Source: Flavobacteriales bacterium (GTDB lineage Bacteria; Bacteroidota; Bacteroidia; Flavobacteriales_D; Sanyastnellaceae). From it: a stretch of DNA of 9,691 nt. Position numbers and translations under genes: made by a program. The stretch is from assembly GCA_947460525.1 (NCBI GenBank), contig CANHIV010000012.1, positions 1 through 9,691 on the forward strand, read 5' to 3'. This document shows positions 1 through 7,213 of the stretch, piece by piece (positions within the stretch are counted from its first letter, which is position 1; the number at the start of each line of letters is the position of its first letter). The notes below the pieces were generated by a model. That model had not been told where the DNA came from. It worked only from the letters and a program-made list of their open reading frames with translations, and made no database searches.

Positions 1-1
1 C

Positions 2-76
2 TGTGATGGTGTAATTATGGGACTAAAAGAAAAAGGGTATCCTTTGGCAGTTCAAGCCATTCTCCAATTACTTTGA
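2..76 (+). CDS. 3' end of an unidentified gene (partial)
   Basis: Reading from base 2, the plus strand is open for 24 codons up to a TGA at 74-76. The peptide ends in KEKGYPLAVQAILQLL, which looks like a genuine amphipathic C-terminal helix rather than random translation. The gene would start left of the window, so neither its length nor its domain content can be seen. It would converge on the minus-strand membrane protein that stops at 68, with the two 3' ends overlapping by 9 bp. The other tail-to-tail pair in this window (at 8188/8189) is equally tight, so such an overlap is not out of character. I do not recognise the family. The alternative is that bases 1-67 are simply non-coding spacer. 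Confidence 0.4.
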   Translation, partial: CDGVIMGLKEKGYPLAVQAILQLL

Positions 77-640
77 GAAAGCTTTGATGGCAGAATCCAT
101 GATTCTGATCAAGGACTCTGTTTCTCTTACTGACAATTGCTTTCCAACACGATGCGGCGTTGAGCCTTTCATAAAGCCCACTTTCTCGCCTCCAATGATC
201 CAAAAACTGTTGTCAAGAAATACAAAGAAATTTCCTGGATCTTGCTTGATGACACCGAGCTTTTGAATGGTTCCCAATTTAAAATGCTCTACCCTGCCCC
301 ATTTGCCAATCGCGTTTTGAATGGTCATTTCTCCAGTGCGAATCTGAATTTTCTCCTTTCCCATTTTACGCCACAAAAACACTTTGGTAATTCGCACAAA
401 AAAATACAACCACAACGAGGATGAAATGATGAAGAAAATGCGATCAGACCATGGCACGGGTTGCAAAGCATAATAGACAAACACGCCACCGCAGAAAGCC
501 CAAGCGATCAACCAACCCAAAAGCAACGATTCTTGCCATCTTGGGATCTTCTGATCAATTTCTATATGAACTTCATGGGAATTGGGTTTCTCCACCCAAA
601 TCCGCTCTGAAATCTGTTGACGTTTGGTTTGATTCTTCAT
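68..640 (-). CDS. Hypothetical two-helix membrane protein, translationally coupled to bshA
   Basis: A 190-residue protein that I do not recognise as a named family. It has a polar N-terminus (1-35), two hydrophobic stretches that should span the inner membrane (about 36-58, LLLGWLIAWAFCGGVFVYYA, and about 66-88, with FFIISSSLWLYFFV), a basic segment after the second helix (RKMGKEK, 92-98), and a soluble C-terminal domain of about 95 residues. That domain has alternating hydrophobic strands, a WIIGGEKVGF segment, then a glycine-rich turn and a final helix. This is reminiscent of the PH-like or strand-rich tails of small bacterial membrane proteins, but only loosely. I chose ATG 640-638 because it overlaps the bshA TGA as ATGA, the usual sign of translational coupling. 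The longer open frame up to 796 would run 160 bp into bshA. The gene is the last of the GH3-bshA cluster. Confidence 0.8.
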   Translation of the reverse strand: MKNQTKRQQISERIWVEKPNSHEVHIEIDQKIPRWQESLLLGWLIAWAFCGGVFVYYALQPVPWSDRIFFIISSSLWLYFFVRITKVFLWRKMGKEKIQIRTGEMTIQNAIGKWGRVEHFKLGTIQKLGVIKQDPGNFFVFLDNSFWIIGGEKVGFMKGSTPHRVGKQLSVRETESLIRIMDSAIKAFSK

Positions 641-1764
641 TTCACAACTTGATAATAAATATCCAAATACTGATTCAATACTCGTTCTATCCCAAATGCG
701 CTGGCCACTTCGCGCGCACCCTTCGAATATCGATCCCAATTCATTAAAATCTCCAATGACTTTTCTGCCATCTCTTCTACTTCCCCAACTGGACACAAAT
801 GTCCCGACACCCCTTCTTTATTGACTTCCGGAAGCCCCCCCATATTGCTCGATATCACCGGAACACCTAAAGCCATGGCTTCCAACGCGGACAAACCAAA
901 ACTTTCAGATTCAGAAGGCAAAACAAACAAATCCGCTCCTGCCAAAATCTCCTGAGGTTCTTTGACATTTCCCACAAAATCAATACAGTCGACCATTCCA
1001 TTTTCTCGGGTCCATTGCTCCGCCTTATGGCGTTCAGGACCATCACCTACCATTACCAACTTTGCTGGCAATTGCGCACTCACCTTTTGAAAAATGTACA
1101 AGACATCCATGATGCGCTTCACCGGTCTAAAATTGGAAATGTGCACCAACATTTTCTCATTGGGTGAAACAAATTCAGCACGGGCACTGACGCGCCATTG
1201 ATCACACTCCGGTGCCAAAGCTATAAAATTGGGAACTACTGAAATGTCCTTCTTGATATCAAAATACTGATAGGTATCACGCTTCAAACTTTCCGAAACC
1301 GCGGTAACCGCAGTTGAATGATTGATGGCAAAAGTGATGACTGGTTTGAAGGAATCATCCTTTCCAACCAAGGTAATATCCGTACCATGAAGTGTTGTAA
1401 CAACAGGAATATATATACCCTCATCCTCCAAAATCTTTTTGGCCATATAAGCGGCAGATGCGTGGGGAATCGCGTAATGCACGTGCAGTACATCCAACTT
1501 TTCATACTTGACAACATCTACCATTTTACTGGCCAAAACCAACTCATATGGGGGATAAACAAAAAGCGGATAATCACTAACGTTGACTTCGTGAAAACGA
1601 ATGTTCTTGTTGATCCTATTCAATCGAACAGGTTGTGAATAGGTAATGAAGTGAACTTCATGTCCCATTTCTGCCAAAGCCATTCCCAATTCAGTAGCAA
1701 CGACACCGCTTCCTCCAAAAGTAGGATAACCTACAATCCCTATTCTCAATAAGCGATTTTCCAT
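637..1764 (-). CDS. bshA: N-acetyl-alpha-D-glucosaminyl L-malate synthase BshA (bacillithiol biosynthesis)
   Basis: A 375-residue retaining GT4-family glycosyltransferase, the usual length for BshA. The enzyme transfers GlcNAc from UDP-GlcNAc to L-malate, the first step of bacillithiol synthesis; the product then goes to the BshB deacetylase and the BshC cysteine ligase, neither of which is in this window. Visible features are the N-terminal glycine loop with PTFGGSG (14-20), the acceptor-domain segment HVHYAIPHASAA (94-105), TTLHGTDITLVG (123-134), the nucleotide-sugar phosphate-binding region HISNFRPVKR (208-217), and the EX7E pair E287/E295 within SESFGLSALEAMALG. These motifs and the near end-to-end similarity to known BshA distinguish it from generic GT4 enzymes. 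No signal peptide is seen, so it should be cytoplasmic. It starts at ATG 1764-1762, only 9 bp after the GH3-fusion stop, and overlaps the following membrane gene by 4 bp, so all three genes are probably one transcript. Confidence 0.93.
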   Translation of the reverse strand: MENRLLRIGIVGYPTFGGSGVVATELGMALAEMGHEVHFITYSQPVRLNRINKNIRFHEVNVSDYPLFVYPPYELVLASKMVDVVKYEKLDVLHVHYAIPHASAAYMAKKILEDEGIYIPVVTTLHGTDITLVGKDDSFKPVITFAINHSTAVTAVSESLKRDTYQYFDIKKDISVVPNFIALAPECDQWRVSARAEFVSPNEKMLVHISNFRPVKRIMDVLYIFQKVSAQLPAKLVMVGDGPERHKAEQWTRENGMVDCIDFVGNVKEPQEILAGADLFVLPSESESFGLSALEAMALGVPVISSNMGGLPEVNKEGVSGHLCPVGEVEEMAEKSLEILMNWDRYSKGAREVASAFGIERVLNQYLDIYYQVVK

Positions 1765-1773
1765 GAAGCTAAA

Positions 1774-4700
1774 TTACTTCCCTTCGGCATTGCGCAACAA
1801 TATTTCTTTGTAAACTTCCGTGTGAAGTTGCGTCCTGATGTTCTGCTGAATCAACTTTTTGTTGTCCACATTGGGATGAATCCGGTTGCTCAAGAATACA
1901 AAAACCAACTCCTGCTCTGGATCTGCCCAACACATGGTTCCTGTAAATCCCGTGTGACCAAAACTTTCATGAGAGGCCAAAGCCGAAGGGCTCCCTCCTA
2001 CCTTGTCCAATGCGGGTTTGTCCAATATTAATCCTCTGCGATTTCCAGGGAAATGACGTTGATTGAAATACTGAACGGTGGAGGATTTGATCCATTGACG
2101 ATCGGCATAAGCTCCCTGATTCATCAACATCTGCATGACAACGGCCAAATCATAAGCATTGGAAAAGAGACCCGCATGACCTCCTACTCCTCCCATCAAA
2201 GCCGAACCCTGATCATGCACATATCCGCGCAATACTTGGCGACGGAACAGGCTGTCATTCTCAGTAGGTGCAATCATTGAACTATTCATTTTTCTCAAAG
2301 GCAAGTAGCCCATTGAGCGGAGTCCTAGTGGCGTATAAAAATGTTCATCTAGCCAAATATTGTATGCCGTTTGGGTCTTCTTCTCCATCCATTCCTTGAT
2401 GAAGTAATAACCCAAATCACTGTATTCATATTTCGCAGGTAGATTCAATGGCGTTTTAACAATCATCGCTCTCATCTCATCAAACAACAATGTATCAGTA
2501 TACAAACTATCCGCTACTTGCACTCCATATTCAGTGGGAGCGTGGTAAGCCCAATGTGCGCTCGACAGTGTGGTATGGAATGGAATGAAGTTCTTCAAAC
2601 CGGCTTGGTGCGACATCAAATCTTTCCATTTGATCTTGGCGTAATGCGATTTTCTTGGAAAGGTCAAATCATCACCCAAGGTTCCCGTGACCGACCACTC
2701 GTGTTCATCCATCATGTGCATCATGGCCAAACCTGAAGCGGCTACTTTTGTTATTGATGCCAAATCATACACACTATTCAATTGAACAGGAGCTGTCTTT
2801 TGACTATCCAAATATCCATAGGCACGATCATAGACAATTTCACCCTTGTGCACCACCAACAATCGACAACCTGGATAAGCCCCGTCTGTTACACCCTTAT
2901 TGGCAATGGAATCTACCTTTGTCCAATGGTAATGAAACAATGAACTTTTGGCAAAATCAGACTCCCCAAAATAATTCTCTGTGTATGCTTTGCTGGGCTG
3001 GTTCTGAACGTTTCTGGATTTGACCCAATTCAAACTTTCCGGTGAGGACAGCACCCCTCGAGAAATTCTATGACCACCTGAAATGCACAATCCCCAACCA
3101 CTTTTCCAAACCTCATCCACACCAACCGGCAATTGACCTTCAAATCCTCTGGCTCTAAACAAGGCTTCAACCATCATCCTCTCCGTTAAAGGATCATCCT
3201 GATAAGCCACAGCTACGACATCATTTCGATGTATGCTTGCATTACCCATGAGCGCATAGGGATTAGCGAACATCAAAATCAGTACATTCTTATCTGCATT
3301 CCAATTGGAAACTCTCTCCAATAGATAGGGAGACACGCCAAAATTCTTGGCGGCCTTGCTCGATGTATTCACCCAAGCAAAGGCCACGTCTTGGTAGCCA
3401 TTTAGCAATGACAACAACACATCCAAAGTATCCTTCCAAGTCGAATCCACTTCCTTTGGCCAATACATCACGGATAAATCCGTGAATTCTTTCATCGATG
3501 AAACGATGTTGTAAGTAGAGTCTCCTCCAATCACTACCAAGGCTTTCTTTCGCTTGGCATCGTTCCACAATTCCAACCCTTTTCGATCATTTTGCAATAG
3601 CGTGAGAGATCTAGTAACCAAATCCTGATTCATTTGCAAGGCCGACTGATTGTTCAAATCAGCCATCAAATTTTGACGCGTAGGATACTGGCCTGTACTT
3701 AAACCACACCACTCTTTGGCTTGTAGTACTTTGTAACAATGTGATCTAATTTGCTCCAACGTGATATCGCCCCGCTCTATGGCTCTCTTGATGGCTTCAA
3801 TGGCCTTGGGGATACTGGAAGGAAAAAGCAAAATATCATTTCCAGCCTGCACTGCCAAAGCTTCCATTTCTCCAGCCTTGAAATTCTTGGCTACGCCTTG
3901 CATATTCAAAGCATCGGTAATGATCAAACCTTGAAAACCCAATTCCTTTTGCAGCAAATCTGTCACCAGCGTTTGAGACAATGAGGCCGGTATCTTGGGA
4001 TTGGCTTCATAAGCGGGAACTTGCAAATGCCCTGTCATTACTCCTCCCAAACCATTTTGTATCAAAGGTCGATAAGGATAAAGCTCCAAACTATCCAGAC
4101 GTTGCTTGGAAAATGGAATGAGCGGCATGTCCTCATGACTATCCGTATTGGTATCTCCATGACCCGGAAAATGCTTTGCGCAAGCCAAAATGTTTTGTTT
4201 TTGCAAACCCTGCATGAAGGCCATTGAATAAGACAAAACCCGCTCTCGATCCTCGCCAAAAGAACGATTGCTAATAACAGGATTCTTGGGATTGTTGTTG
4301 ATGTCTACCACCGGAGAAAAACTAAAATGCACCCCCATTCGCTTGAGTTGCCTCGCGCTTTCTGCAGCAAATTTTTCAATTTGATTTACATCCGAAATCG
4401 CACCCAATGTCATTTGTCTGGGATACAATATGGTAGAATCCAAACGCATGCTCAGCCCCCATTCTGCATCCATACCAATGAGCAAAGGCACTTTCGATAG
4501 GGATTGATAATGGAGGGTTCGTTTCAATTGATTATCTGGACCGCCCTGGAAAAAAATAATTCCTCCAACACCATAATCCTGTATCCACATTTCCACTTCC
4601 TTTTGATTGAAGTATTGATGTTTGGGATCAGTCCAGGCAGGTACCATGAACAATTGTCCCAACTGTTCCTCTAATGTCAATTTTTGAATAATGGAATCCG

Positions 4701-4806
4701 CCCACGGCGTCGCTCCTTTCTGGAATACAGCTTGCGCAAGGCCTTGCGAAACAAGCCCCACTATCCCAAGAATTACAACTACATATTTTAAAATTTTCTT
4801 CCTCAC
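1774..4806 (-). CDS. Exported GH3 beta-N-acetylglucosaminidase (NagZ-like) fused to a beta-lactamase-like serine hydrolase
   Basis: A 1010-residue exported two-enzyme fusion. Residues 1-25 form a signal peptide (basic MRKK start, hydrophobic core, end near GLAQA). Residues of roughly 38-365 are the GH3 catalytic barrel. KHFPGHGDTNTDSH (211-224) holds the NagZ-type His/Asp acid-base dyad (D222, H224), and ITDAL (296-300) holds the likely nucleophile D298. About 395-575 is an alpha/beta region like the GH3 C-terminal domain. About 630-1000 is a class C beta-lactamase/PBP-like domain: SITK (684-687) gives S684 and K687, YSD (795-797) is the Tyr motif, and HTG (951-953) sits at the KTG position. 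Expected chemistry is removal of beta-GlcNAc from peptidoglycan-type substrates, plus a peptidase or esterase activity of unknown target; both assignments come from family knowledge. The start is GTG 4806-4804, because an in-frame TGA lies two codons upstream and the next Met is residue 54. It lies 9 bp before bshA and 75 bp after cmk. This architecture is recurrent in Bacteroidota. Confidence 0.92.
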   Translation of the reverse strand: MRKKILKYVVVILGIVGLVSQGLAQAVFQKGATPWADSIIQKLTLEEQLGQLFMVPAWTDPKHQYFNQKEVEMWIQDYGVGGIIFFQGGPDNQLKRTLHYQSLSKVPLLIGMDAEWGLSMRLDSTILYPRQMTLGAISDVNQIEKFAAESARQLKRMGVHFSFSPVVDINNNPKNPVISNRSFGEDRERVLSYSMAFMQGLQKQNILACAKHFPGHGDTNTDSHEDMPLIPFSKQRLDSLELYPYRPLIQNGLGGVMTGHLQVPAYEANPKIPASLSQTLVTDLLQKELGFQGLIITDALNMQGVAKNFKAGEMEALAVQAGNDILLFPSSIPKAIEAIKRAIERGDITLEQIRSHCYKVLQAKEWCGLSTGQYPTRQNLMADLNNQSALQMNQDLVTRSLTLLQNDRKGLELWNDAKRKKALVVIGGDSTYNIVSSMKEFTDLSVMYWPKEVDSTWKDTLDVLLSLLNGYQDVAFAWVNTSSKAAKNFGVSPYLLERVSNWNADKNVLILMFANPYALMGNASIHRNDVVAVAYQDDPLTERMMVEALFRARGFEGQLPVGVDEVWKSGWGLCISGGHRISRGVLSSPESLNWVKSRNVQNQPSKAYTENYFGESDFAKSSLFHYHWTKVDSIANKGVTDGAYPGCRLLVVHKGEIVYDRAYGYLDSQKTAPVQLNSVYDLASITKVAASGLAMMHMMDEHEWSVTGTLGDDLTFPRKSHYAKIKWKDLMSHQAGLKNFIPFHTTLSSAHWAYHAPTEYGVQVADSLYTDTLLFDEMRAMIVKTPLNLPAKYEYSDLGYYFIKEWMEKKTQTAYNIWLDEHFYTPLGLRSMGYLPLRKMNSSMIAPTENDSLFRRQVLRGYVHDQGSALMGGVGGHAGLFSNAYDLAVVMQMLMNQGAYADRQWIKSSTVQYFNQRHFPGNRRGLILDKPALDKVGGSPSALASHESFGHTGFTGTMCWADPEQELVFVFLSNRIHPNVDNKKLIQQNIRTQLHTEVYKEILLRNAEGK

Positions 4807-4881
4807 TCCTCAAAGAACGGAGAAAGGGAGATTGTATTGAAGACAAAACCAGAATCTATCTCACAAAGGAGTGTTAATCCA
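4807..4881 (-). other. 75-bp spacer between cmk and the GH3 fusion gene
   Basis: This spacer holds no convincing stem-loop with a T-tract and no complete TAnnTTTG motif. The minus-strand sequence just before the GH3 GTG is TTTGAGGA; its GAGGA is Shine-Dalgarno-like but practically touches the start codon, which is too close for a standard ribosome binding site. I see no evidence for a separate promoter here, so read-through from cmk is the simplest way to express the GH3-bshA genes. Confidence 0.3.
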
Positions 4882-5586
4882 TCATGCATTCACCATTTCA
4901 ATTCGCTTGACGGCTTGACCCACCACGAACTGAAACTGCTCTTCCAATGTCAGATTGGAATTGTCTACTACCACTGCATCCTCTGCTTGTCTTAGCGGAT
5001 CTATTTCTCTAGAGGTATCCATTGCATCTCTTGACGCAATGTTCTTTTCAATTTCCTCCAATTGAACATCCAATCCGTTGGCTTTTAGTTCATCGTATCT
5101 GCGCTTGGCACGGATATAATGATCCGCCATCATGAACAATTTCAATTCCGCATCTGGAATTACCACTGTGCCAATATCTCTACCATCCATCACGACACCC
5201 TTGGATTCCGCCAAACGCTTCTGAAGTCGAACCAACTTCAATCTAACTTCCTTAACTGAGCTAACCGCAGAAACATGATTGGAAACCTGGATGGAGCGTA
5301 TTTCCTTTTGAACGTTTTGACCATTCAAATAAATCTCCTGATCTCCAGTTTCCGTATTGTATTTAAATGAAACGATAACATGATCCAATGCGCGTGTTAA
5401 AGCCTCTACATCCAAAGAATTGTCCTTTTTAAAACAATTGTTTTGTAGAGCAAAAAGTGTTATGGCACGGTACATTGCACCAGAATCCACGTAAAAATAA
5501 TTCAAGGCTTTTGCAACTGCCTTCGCGATGGTAGACTTCCCACAAGAAGAGTACCCATCGATTGCTATATTGATCTTTTTTCTCAC
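4882..5586 (-). CDS. cmk: (d)CMP kinase (cytidylate kinase)
   Basis: A 234-residue cytoplasmic kinase that phosphorylates CMP and dCMP with ATP and so feeds CTP and dCTP pools. The P-loop is GYSSCGKST (11-19), followed by the substrate-binding VDSGAMYRAIT (33-43), DGRDIGT (134-140), and the lid and arginine region with SRDAMDTSREIDPL (185-198). The length is normal for the family. It starts at GTG 5586-5584: the P-loop position requires a start here, the next Met is residue 38, and no ATG, GTG or TTG occurs in frame between here and the htrA stop. There is no recognisable Shine-Dalgarno sequence, and a long hairpin ends only 7 bases upstream of the GTG, so translation or transcription entry may be unusual. 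The stop is TGA at 4884-4882; the next minus-strand gene starts 75 bp downstream. Confidence 0.95.
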   Translation of the reverse strand: MRKKINIAIDGYSSCGKSTIAKAVAKALNYFYVDSGAMYRAITLFALQNNCFKKDNSLDVEALTRALDHVIVSFKYNTETGDQEIYLNGQNVQKEIRSIQVSNHVSAVSSVKEVRLKLVRLQKRLAESKGVVMDGRDIGTVVIPDAELKLFMMADHYIRAKRRYDELKANGLDVQLEEIEKNIASRDAMDTSREIDPLRQAEDAVVVDNSNLTLEEQFQFVVGQAVKRIEMVNA

Positions 5587-5593
5587 CGGATTC

Positions 5594-5629
5594 GAAAATA
5601 CAACAGGAAAAGATTCCTGTCGTATTTTC
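5594..5629 (-). terminator. Strong stem-loop between htrA and cmk, probable intrinsic terminator or attenuator
   Basis: On the minus strand the arms are GAAAATACGACAGGAA and TTCCTGTTGTATTTTC, separated by a 4-nt loop (TCTT). All 16 positions pair in RNA on this strand, one as a G-U wobble; in the opposite transcript that position would be a C/A mismatch, which points to function in the minus direction. The A-rich left base and T-rich right base (TATTTTC) resemble an intrinsic terminator whose U-tract is folded into the stem. It starts 11 bp after the htrA stop and ends 7 bp before the cmk GTG. It could stop htrA transcripts, stabilise a processed 3' end, or restrict cmk translation. Confidence 0.6.
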
Positions 5630-5640
5630 TTTCCAGAAAT

Positions 5641-7089
5641 TTACAATCCAAAGCCGTAATAGGCGCGCGTTCCATTGGGATATACCCCTTCGATCATGAT
5701 CCCTTCTCCTTTGGCTTTACCCGATAAAGCAGCCTTCAATGATTCGGTATCTCCTACCAGAGTTTCGTCGACCTTGGTAATAATGAAACCGGGCTGAATG
5801 CCTGCCGATCTTAATTTCCCTTGAGCGAGTGATTTGATTTTGACACCACCTTTGATTCGCAAGCGCATCATTTCTTCTTGGGTCAAGGCACCAAACTCAG
5901 CGCCCAATGCGGTTAGATTGGCTTCTGCGTCTGAATCAAAGTTATTGAGTTCAGCCTTTCCACTTCTGTTCTTCAAGGTCACTTCGATATCTGCCCATTT
6001 CTTGCCGCGCCATACGCCCAACTTCACTTTGTCGCCAGGGCGATACTTGGCAATTTGCTCTTGCAATTGAGGAACATTCTTTACAACACGATCTCCCACT
6101 TTTAAAATTACGTCTCCTTCTTTCATTTCAGAATCGGCATTGGTGATGCCCGCTACAAGTACACCTGCCACCTCGTTCAAGTCCTTTTCCTTGGCCACTT
6201 CTTCACTCACTTCCGCAATTTTTACCCCGATGAATGCGCGTTGCACACGTCCAAATTCAATCAAATCTGTTGCAACTTTTCTAGCAATTGTGGTGGGAAC
6301 AGCAAAAGAATAACCTGTAAATACGCCGGTGCGTGAGGCAATGGCCGTATTGATGCCAATCAACTCTCCTTTTGAATTCACCAAGGCGCCACCGCTGTTT
6401 CCGGGATTTACAGCAGCATCGGTTTGAATGAAAGACTCCACTGGGAAAACTTCTTCGTTGGTTTGGCGATTCCCGATCAAGTTGATATTTCTGGCTTTTG
6501 CACTTACGATACCTGCCGTAACGGTAGAAGTCAACTCAAAAGGATTGCCCACAGCCAACACCCATTGACCGATGTGAATGTCCTCACTGTTTCCCCATGC
6601 AATAGCGGGAAGATTTTTCTCATCAATTTTTAGTACTGCAATATCCGTAGAGGCATCTCTACCCACCAATTCTGCAGAATAGGATTTGTTGTTGTTCAAG
6701 GTAACCACCAACTTCTGCGCTCCTTCTACCACGTGGTTATTGGTGATGATGTATCCATCCGCTGAGATGATAACACCCGACCCTGTTCCTGATTGCACTT
6801 GGGGCTGCTGTTGATAGCCGAAAAAATCAAACCATGGATTGTACCCCGGATTTACTGTGCTTTCCGTCTTCACGTGCACTACACAATTGACCGTGCGTTC
6901 TGCAGCAGCCACGAAATCCGTATTCATTTCGCCTGGTATAGACCCTTCGTAACTGGCCGTCATCACTGGAGCTCCAGAACTTCTCCAAGCGTTCAACATT
7001 GCATTTTTGTTGATCAACGCGTTTCCTATCAATGCCATGCTTCCTCCTAGAAAAGCTGCACCTGCCATCATCCACCATGTTTTTTTCAT
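5641..7089 (-). CDS. htrA: Do/DegP-family periplasmic serine protease (HtrA) with two PDZ domains
   Basis: A 482-residue envelope protease/chaperone of the HtrA (DegP/DegQ) family, peptidase family S1C, which degrades or refolds misfolded periplasmic proteins as oligomers. Residues 1-25 (two Lys, then a hydrophobic Gly/Ala/Met run) are an uncleaved anchor or signal peptide. The trypsin-like domain spans about 55-275, with the triad visible as H119 (TNNHVVEGA), D149 (STDIAVLKI) and S232 (NPGNSGGAL). PDZ1 is about 285-372 (FIGVKIAEVS to VTLKNR) and PDZ2 about 395-482 (GAEFGALTQEEM to the C-terminus), as in full-length Do proteases. The stretch at 80-100 (PGYNPWFDFFGYQQQPQVQS) is a short LA-loop-like insert before the protease core. 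Start is ATG 7089-7087, with an AT-rich leader and a TAAATTTG element about 25 bp upstream. It is divergent from the DUF4249 gene and upstream of cmk, separated from it by a hairpin. Confidence 0.95.
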   Translation of the reverse strand: MKKTWWMMAGAAFLGGSMALIGNALINKNAMLNAWRSSGAPVMTASYEGSIPGEMNTDFVAAAERTVNCVVHVKTESTVNPGYNPWFDFFGYQQQPQVQSGTGSGVIISADGYIITNNHVVEGAQKLVVTLNNNKSYSAELVGRDASTDIAVLKIDEKNLPAIAWGNSEDIHIGQWVLAVGNPFELTSTVTAGIVSAKARNINLIGNRQTNEEVFPVESFIQTDAAVNPGNSGGALVNSKGELIGINTAIASRTGVFTGYSFAVPTTIARKVATDLIEFGRVQRAFIGVKIAEVSEEVAKEKDLNEVAGVLVAGITNADSEMKEGDVILKVGDRVVKNVPQLQEQIAKYRPGDKVKLGVWRGKKWADIEVTLKNRSGKAELNNFDSDAEANLTALGAEFGALTQEEMMRLRIKGGVKIKSLAQGKLRSAGIQPGFIITKVDETLVGDTESLKAALSGKAKGEGIMIEGVYPNGTRAYYGFGL

Positions 7090-7113
7090 CTTGATATTGT
7101 TTTTGAGTCATTT

Positions 7114-7121
7114 CAAATTTA
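7114..7121 (-). promoter_or_regulatory. Candidate -7 promoter element for htrA
   Basis: The minus strand reads TAAATTTG, a full match to the TAnnTTTG -7 consensus recognised by the primary sigma factor of Bacteroidota. The first bases transcribed would fall near 7105-7110, giving a leader of about 16-21 nt before the htrA ATG. I do not find a clean TTTG/TTG at the expected -33 distance, so this rests on one element and its position. Confidence 0.45.
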
Positions 7122-7150
7122 CAACTGATTTTCAGAAACATTGTTGCCTG

Positions 7151-7169
7151 AACATTTTTAAGAAATGTT
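7151..7169. repeat. Inverted repeat in the htrA/DUF4249 divergent region, possible operator
   Basis: AACATTT (7151-7157) and AAATGTT (7163-7169) are perfect 7-bp inverted arms around TTAAG. The site sits near the middle of the 124-bp divergent region, between the two candidate -7 elements (30 bp from the htrA one and 33 bp from the DUF4249 one). That is a natural place for a dimeric regulator to act on either gene. A related smaller palindrome, AACATTGTT, lies at 7137-7145. Such short AT-rich palindromes can arise by chance, so regulation is only a suggestion. Confidence 0.3.
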
Positions 7170-7201
7170 AATCGACAGGTGCAGTTTAGGCATAGAGGGA
7201 G

Positions 7202-7209
7202 TACTTTTG
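7202..7209 (+). promoter_or_regulatory. Candidate -7 promoter element for the DUF4249 gene
   Basis: TACTTTTG matches TAnnTTTG exactly and ends 4 bases before the GTG start at 7214. If it is used, transcription would begin at or within a few bases of the start codon, giving a leaderless or nearly leaderless message. No TTTG is found about 19-21 bp upstream, so the -33 element is weak or absent. Confidence 0.35.
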
Positions 7210-7213
7210 TTTT

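Noticed and set aside
641..796. N-terminal extension of the small membrane protein to 242 residues
   Set aside because: It would overlap the end of bshA by 160 bp, and the added sequence is the bshA C-terminus read in another frame. The ATGA-coupled start at 640 is more natural.
4628..4846. 72-residue minus-strand open frame starting upstream of the GH3 gene
   Set aside because: It reads the GH3 signal-peptide region in another frame. I considered whether it could supply an earlier GH3 start, but the GH3 frame itself has a TGA two codons before its GTG.
4807..4881. Possible promoter for the GH3-bshA genes
   Set aside because: TTTG-like words occur but none forms a complete TAnnTTTG element, and no plausible -33/-7 pair is present.
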